A stretch of DNA of 10,426 nt from Immundisolibacteraceae bacterium (lineage in GTDB: Bacteria; Pseudomonadota; Gammaproteobacteria; Immundisolibacterales; Immundisolibacteraceae), in the NCBI GenBank assembly GCA_016763355.1, contig JAESTY010000299.1, positions 1 through 10,426 on the forward strand. The letters are read 5' to 3'. This document shows, one piece after another, positions 7,406-10,426 of this stretch. Made by a program: the position numbers and the translations under genes. Position 1 is the first letter of the stretch; every line of letters begins with the position of its first letter. Below the pieces are notes generated by a model. It searched no databases and was not told the origin of the DNA. It worked only from the letters and a program-made list of their open reading frames with translations.

Positions 7406-8974
7406 ATGGCTACCACGTTACCCGAAGGCGTTTCGTCTTCTGACTTTGATCAGGCGATCAGAGAGATCGTCAAAATCATTGGAGACGAATGGGTATTTCG
7501 CGAAAGCGATCTGAGCCCATACCTCGACCATATGTCTGCTGTTCCTGCTGAATACCGAATGCCTTCGGCAGCGCTAGCACCTGCCGATATTGAGCAGACC
7601 CAGGCAATCCTGAAAATTGCCAACCGCTTTAGTCTGCCACTCTGGACTTATGGAAACGGTAAAAACTGGGCCTACGGCGGCCCGACCCCACTGCATGCGG
7701 GTTATTTAGTCCTCGATTTGAAACGAATGAGCCGTATTCTTGAGGTCAACGAAGAGTCAGGTTACGTTTTGGTAGAGCCTGGTGTTTCCTATTTCCAGCT
7801 CTACCAGCACCTGCAGGATATCGGTTCCAACCTCTGGATTGATTGCGCCGCGCCGGGTTGGGGAGGCGTCATCGGCAATGCACTCGAGCATGGGGCGGGT
7901 TATACCCCATACGCCGATCATTACATCATGTCCTGCGGTATGGAAGTATTGCTTGCCGACGGTTCATTAGTACGTACTGGCATGGGTGCCATGCCCGGCA
8001 GCAAAGCCTGGCAACAGTTCAAATACGGTTACGGCCCCACACTTGATGGCATGTTCACCCAGGGCAATTTCGGCATTGTCACCAAAATGGGTTTCTGGAT
8101 GATGCCCAAGCCGCCAATGTACAAGCCGTTCATGTTCTCTTATGAAAACGAGACGGATTTACATGCGGTCATGGATATCCTGCGCCCGCTAAAACTCAAC
8201 ATGATCTGGCAGAACGGCGCAGTTGGTGAACATATTGGTTATAGTGCCTCGGTGCTTGGACCACGGTCTGATTACACCAATGACCGCGCACCCATCACCT
8301 CCGAACGATGGTCGGAAATAGCCAAAGATCTTAATTTGGGTGTCTGGAATTTCTACGGCGCCTGCTACGGCTTGCCGTCCAATGTTGAGATGCAGTTTGG
8401 TGCGCTAAAACAGGCGATGACCAGTGTTCCTGGTTCCCGAGTATGGTTGGAAGGTGATAGAGCGCCAGACGATGCTGGCTGGAACTACCGAGCTAAACTG
8501 ATGCAAGGTATCCCCAATCTGACCGAATTCAATTTGGTTAACTGGGACGGCGGCGGCCATTTAAATTTCAGCCCTATGGGTCCAATGAGTGGCAGAGATT
8601 CCACCAAACTCTATAACCTGATGAAGGAAATCACCAACGGTTATGGGTTTGATCATCTCACCGAAGTCGTTGGCACTTTCCGCGGCATGATCGCACTGAC
8701 CATGGTGATGTTTGACCCCCGCGATGAAGATGCGGCCAAACGTGCGGACGCCTGCTCAATCGATATCATTCAAAAATCAGCAGCTCTGGGTTACGGTGAG
8801 CTCAAAGCCAATTTGCGCTATATGAATACGGTCATGGATTGTTATTCAGGGCAGGATAATGGCCTGATGAAAACGCTTGTAAAAATCAAAGACGCGCTTG
8901 ATCCACAGGGTATTCTGTCCCCTGGAAAATCAGCTATCTGGCCCAGCAGCTGGAAACACAGCCGCGATAATTAG
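7406..8974 (+). CDS. FAD-linked oxidoreductase of the PCMH/VAO family, second copy with altered active site
   Basis: The protein has 522 residues, full length for the family (PCMH flavoprotein about 520). The ATG follows GGAGGAG at 7396-7402. The N-terminal FAD-binding domain has GKNWAYGG (Tyr90, matching PCMH Tyr95) and GVIGNALEHGAGYTPYADH. The cap and C-terminus include TEFNLVNWDGGGHLNFSP and DPQGILSPGK. Glu374 matches PCMH Glu380 and Glu420 matches Glu427. His385 falls at VAO His422, which links FAD, while Val378 replaces PCMH's FAD-linking Tyr384. The usual phenolate-binding Tyr-Arg pair (PCMH 473-474, VAO 503-504) is Leu466-Lys467, and the family's Met-His-His is Met-Ile-Ala at 428-430. 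It should pass electrons to the lipoprotein cytochrome encoded 16 bases downstream. It has no signal peptide, although that cytochrome is exported. General reaction class is likely; the substrate is probably not a standard para-alkylphenol. Confidence 0.9.
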   Translation: MATTLPEGVSSSDFDQAIREIVKIIGDEWVFRESDLSPYLDHMSAVPAEYRMPSAALAPADIEQTQAILKIANRFSLPLWTYGNGKNWAYGGPTPLHAGYLVLDLKRMSRILEVNEESGYVLVEPGVSYFQLYQHLQDIGSNLWIDCAAPGWGGVIGNALEHGAGYTPYADHYIMSCGMEVLLADGSLVRTGMGAMPGSKAWQQFKYGYGPTLDGMFTQGNFGIVTKMGFWMMPKPPMYKPFMFSYENETDLHAVMDILRPLKLNMIWQNGAVGEHIGYSASVLGPRSDYTNDRAPITSERWSEIAKDLNLGVWNFYGACYGLPSNVEMQFGALKQAMTSVPGSRVWLEGDRAPDDAGWNYRAKLMQGIPNLTEFNLVNWDGGGHLNFSPMGPMSGRDSTKLYNLMKEITNGYGFDHLTEVVGTFRGMIALTMVMFDPRDEDAAKRADACSIDIIQKSAALGYGELKANLRYMNTVMDCYSGQDNGLMKTLVKIKDALDPQGILSPGKSAIWPSSWKHSRDN

Positions 8975-8990
8975 AACCGGGGAGATCAAC

Positions 8991-9392
8991 ATGAATAAAT
9001 TGATAACAGTGGCTCTCGGCGCAGGTCTCGCATTAATGTTGACCAGCTGCGGTAACGGCGGCCCCGATGGAGAGACATCTGCATCGGCCCAAAAGCCTAG
9101 CAGCGTTCCACCCGGGGAGAGAACTCCGATAGCGCTCAACACCGGCGAGGAGCTTTTCAATCATTATTGTCTTCAGTGCCATGGTGATGGAGAAGGAAAA
9201 CCAGGTGCCAACATGCTTGAACAAAAGCATGGTAAGGAGAAGCGTCTGATCAAAGGGCGCGACGACCTACCGGCAATCTATATCAAAACTGTGATTCGAG
9301 ACGGCCTGCTCGAAATGGCACCATTCCGTTTTACAGAGATCAGTGATGAACAGCTTGACCTGGTTGCAGATTACGTACGCTCACCTAATTAA
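8991..9392 (+). CDS. Lipoprotein cytochrome c, partner of the second flavoprotein
   Basis: The chosen ATG has GGGGAG at 8979-8984, six bases upstream. This gives a 133-residue protein with a proper signal sequence. An earlier ATG at 8898 in the same frame lies inside the flavoprotein gene and would add 31 non-signal residues, so it is rejected. Residues 1-20 form a lipoprotein signal ending LTSC, with Cys20 as the lipidation site. Gly at the next position favours outer-membrane sorting. A flexible Ser/Pro-rich linker (about 21-48) follows. Then comes a single-heme domain: C60-L-Q-C63-H64, with Met109 in LEMAP as the likely sixth ligand. It is the paralog of the cytochrome at 2582-2914, which has a cleavable signal and no lipobox. 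By position it accepts electrons from the flavoprotein at 7406. Membrane tethering suggests it hands electrons onward at the membrane surface. Confidence 0.88.
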   Translation: MNKLITVALGAGLALMLTSCGNGGPDGETSASAQKPSSVPPGERTPIALNTGEELFNHYCLQCHGDGEGKPGANMLEQKHGKEKRLIKGRDDLPAIYIKTVIRDGLLEMAPFRFTEISDEQLDLVADYVRSPN

Positions 9393-9418
9393 ACCTGAAC
9401 ATCAGTAGACAAACACAC

Positions 9419-9456
9419 TCATTAGGCGGCTGTTGAATGGCCGTTTGGTGATTTTT
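9419..9456 (+). terminator. Weak rho-independent terminator candidate
   Basis: CGGC (9427-9430) pairs with GCCG (9440-9443) around a nine-base loop. The stem extends outward over eight more pairs to 9419/9451, although four of these are G-U wobbles. Five T follow at 9452-9456. It sits 26 bases after the cytochrome stop and before the last gene, a sensible place to end the flavocytochrome operon. The many wobble pairs keep confidence low. Confidence 0.4.
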
Positions 9457-9495
9457 AAGATGCTATTTTCCGGCACTGCTTAGGGACATAATCAA

Positions 9496-10426
9496 ATGCG
9501 ATTTGTAATTTTAGGGACTGGCGGACTTGGTTCCGTCATCGGCGGTTATCTAGCCCAGGCTGGTGAAGATGTGACCTTTATTGGCCGTCAGGCGCACATG
9601 GATGCCATCAACGCCAATGGCTTGAAGATCGATGGCTGTCGTGGTGATTTCCATATCACTGAAAATATGACGGCTGTGACCTCTCCCGACGACGCTGAGG
9701 GTGAATTTGACTACCTGATCATACTTGTTAAAGGTAAGGATACGGAAACCGCACTTGGCCAGGCAGAGGAATTAAAGAACCGCTGTAAAAATGTGCTTTC
9801 CCTCCAAAATGGTATCGGCAAAGAAACCCGGCTAAAAGAATGGGCTGGTGACAAGGTGATCGGCGCTTCCACCATTGAGGGCGGCACCCTGCAGGGTCCG
9901 GGCCATGCATCTAATCCAATTACCACACCTACCACCGCCTATTTTGGTGAATTAGAAGGTGGCATCACGCCGCGTATCGAAGCCATTACCGATGCTTTCA
10001 ATCGGGCTGGTCTTGGCGCCAAGTCAATGGAAGATATCTACCACGTATTGTGGGAAAAGCTGGTGCAGATAGGTACCGCATCTGGTTGGTCAGTATCGAC
10101 TCTCGCTGGCGGCGATCTTTACTTTGCGGATGGCCTGGCAGTGCGCGAGGGGGCGGAACATTACGTTGCCTTAGCCAAGGACCTGCTCAAGGTTTATTGT
10201 GCGCTGGGTTATGAGCCACAGAATTTTTACGCGCCTATGTCTCAATTCAAAGAACTTAATTCTGTTAGCGAAGAAAAAGCCGTCGAAATCATGTTCGCCC
10301 TCGGCGAACGGATGAAAAATGATGCCGGAGGCCGTCAGGGCCGTACCTCAATGCATGAAGATGTCAGTCGCGGTCGCAAAACTGAGATCGACGAAATCAT
10401 CAAACCCTTTCTCGTTAAAGCTGCCG
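9496..10426 (+). CDS. Ketopantoate-reductase (PanE/ApbA) family oxidoreductase, 3' end outside window
   Basis: The frame is open for 310 codons to the window edge. The ATG follows TAGGGA (9481-9486) at nine bases. The N-terminus is a Rossmann NAD(P)-binding motif, ILGTGGLGSVIGGYL (residues 5-19). SLQNGIG around 102-108, WEKL with Lys188, and RTSMHEDVSRGRKTEID near 283-299 follow the family order. Lys188, Ser285 and Glu297 match E. coli PanE Lys176, Ser244 and Glu256. The two Asn that normally follow the lysine (Asn180, Asn184) appear to be Ile192 and Ser196, so the substrate may not be ketopantoate. PanE-like reductases reduce a 2-oxo acid with NADPH in the cytoplasm. The neighbouring genes suggest a catabolic 2-oxo acid or aldehyde, but this is inference. 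By usual length (300-340) little is missing. Confidence 0.85.
   Translation, partial: MRFVILGTGGLGSVIGGYLAQAGEDVTFIGRQAHMDAINANGLKIDGCRGDFHITENMTAVTSPDDAEGEFDYLIILVKGKDTETALGQAEELKNRCKNVLSLQNGIGKETRLKEWAGDKVIGASTIEGGTLQGPGHASNPITTPTTAYFGELEGGITPRIEAITDAFNRAGLGAKSMEDIYHVLWEKLVQIGTASGWSVSTLAGGDLYFADGLAVREGAEHYVALAKDLLKVYCALGYEPQNFYAPMSQFKELNSVSEEKAVEIMFALGERMKNDAGGRQGRTSMHEDVSRGRKTEIDEIIKPFLVKAA

Noticed and set aside
8898..8990. Earlier in-frame ATG for the second cytochrome
   Set aside because: It lies deep in the flavoprotein gene, has no good ribosome site, and would place 31 polar residues before the lipoprotein signal.

Overview
This window is an all-plus-strand gene cluster from what looks like a Gram-negative proteobacterium. 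A marine or soil gammaproteobacterium is a guess from style only. The evidence is a Tat signal peptide, a Sec-exported c-type cytochrome, a lipobox cytochrome, clear GGAGG-type ribosome sites and roughly balanced base composition. No rRNA, tRNA, mobile element, CRISPR array or regulator gene is visible. The theme is oxidation of alkylphenols and other aromatic or alkyl compounds.

Layout. 1-293 is non-coding and carries a pair of direct repeats. 294-872 is a small Tat-exported protein of unrecognised function. 1014-2594 is a flavoprotein of the 4-cresol dehydrogenase / vanillyl-alcohol oxidase (PCMH/VAO) family, interrupted by two in-frame stop codons and called a pseudogene. 2582-2914 is its cytochrome c partner, which is intact. 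2955-4424 and 4421-4651 are a UbiD-type decarboxylase and its small VdcD-like subunit, overlapping by ATGA. After a 194-base gap come an AlkB-type membrane di-iron hydroxylase (4846-5943) and a Rieske ring-hydroxylating oxygenase alpha subunit (5998-7314). A second flavoprotein plus cytochrome c pair (7406-8974, 8991-9392) follows, this time uninterrupted. A weak terminator-like hairpin precedes a ketopantoate-reductase-like gene (9496 onward) that runs off the window.

How the genes may work together (inference). The two flavocytochrome pairs would oxidise a benzylic carbon and pass electrons to cytochrome c. The AlkB-like enzyme could hydroxylate an alkyl or methyl group. The UbiD/VdcD pair could remove, or add, a ring carboxylate on a hydroxyarylic acid. 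The Rieske enzyme could dihydroxylate an aromatic acid. Redox partners are missing from the window: there is no Rieske beta subunit, ferredoxin, reductase or rubredoxin. Ring-cleavage genes and a prenyl-FMN synthase (UbiX) are also missing.

The most interesting points are these. The broken flavoprotein keeps the textbook phenol-binding residues, while the intact paralog has lost them. Both paralogs carry a VAO-type FAD-linking histidine although they sit in PCMH-type two-subunit operons. The small Tat protein is a candidate export partner for flavoproteins that have no signal peptide of their own. Residue correspondences to PCMH, VAO, Fdc1 and E. coli PanE were made by eye against remembered family sequences, without an alignment program.
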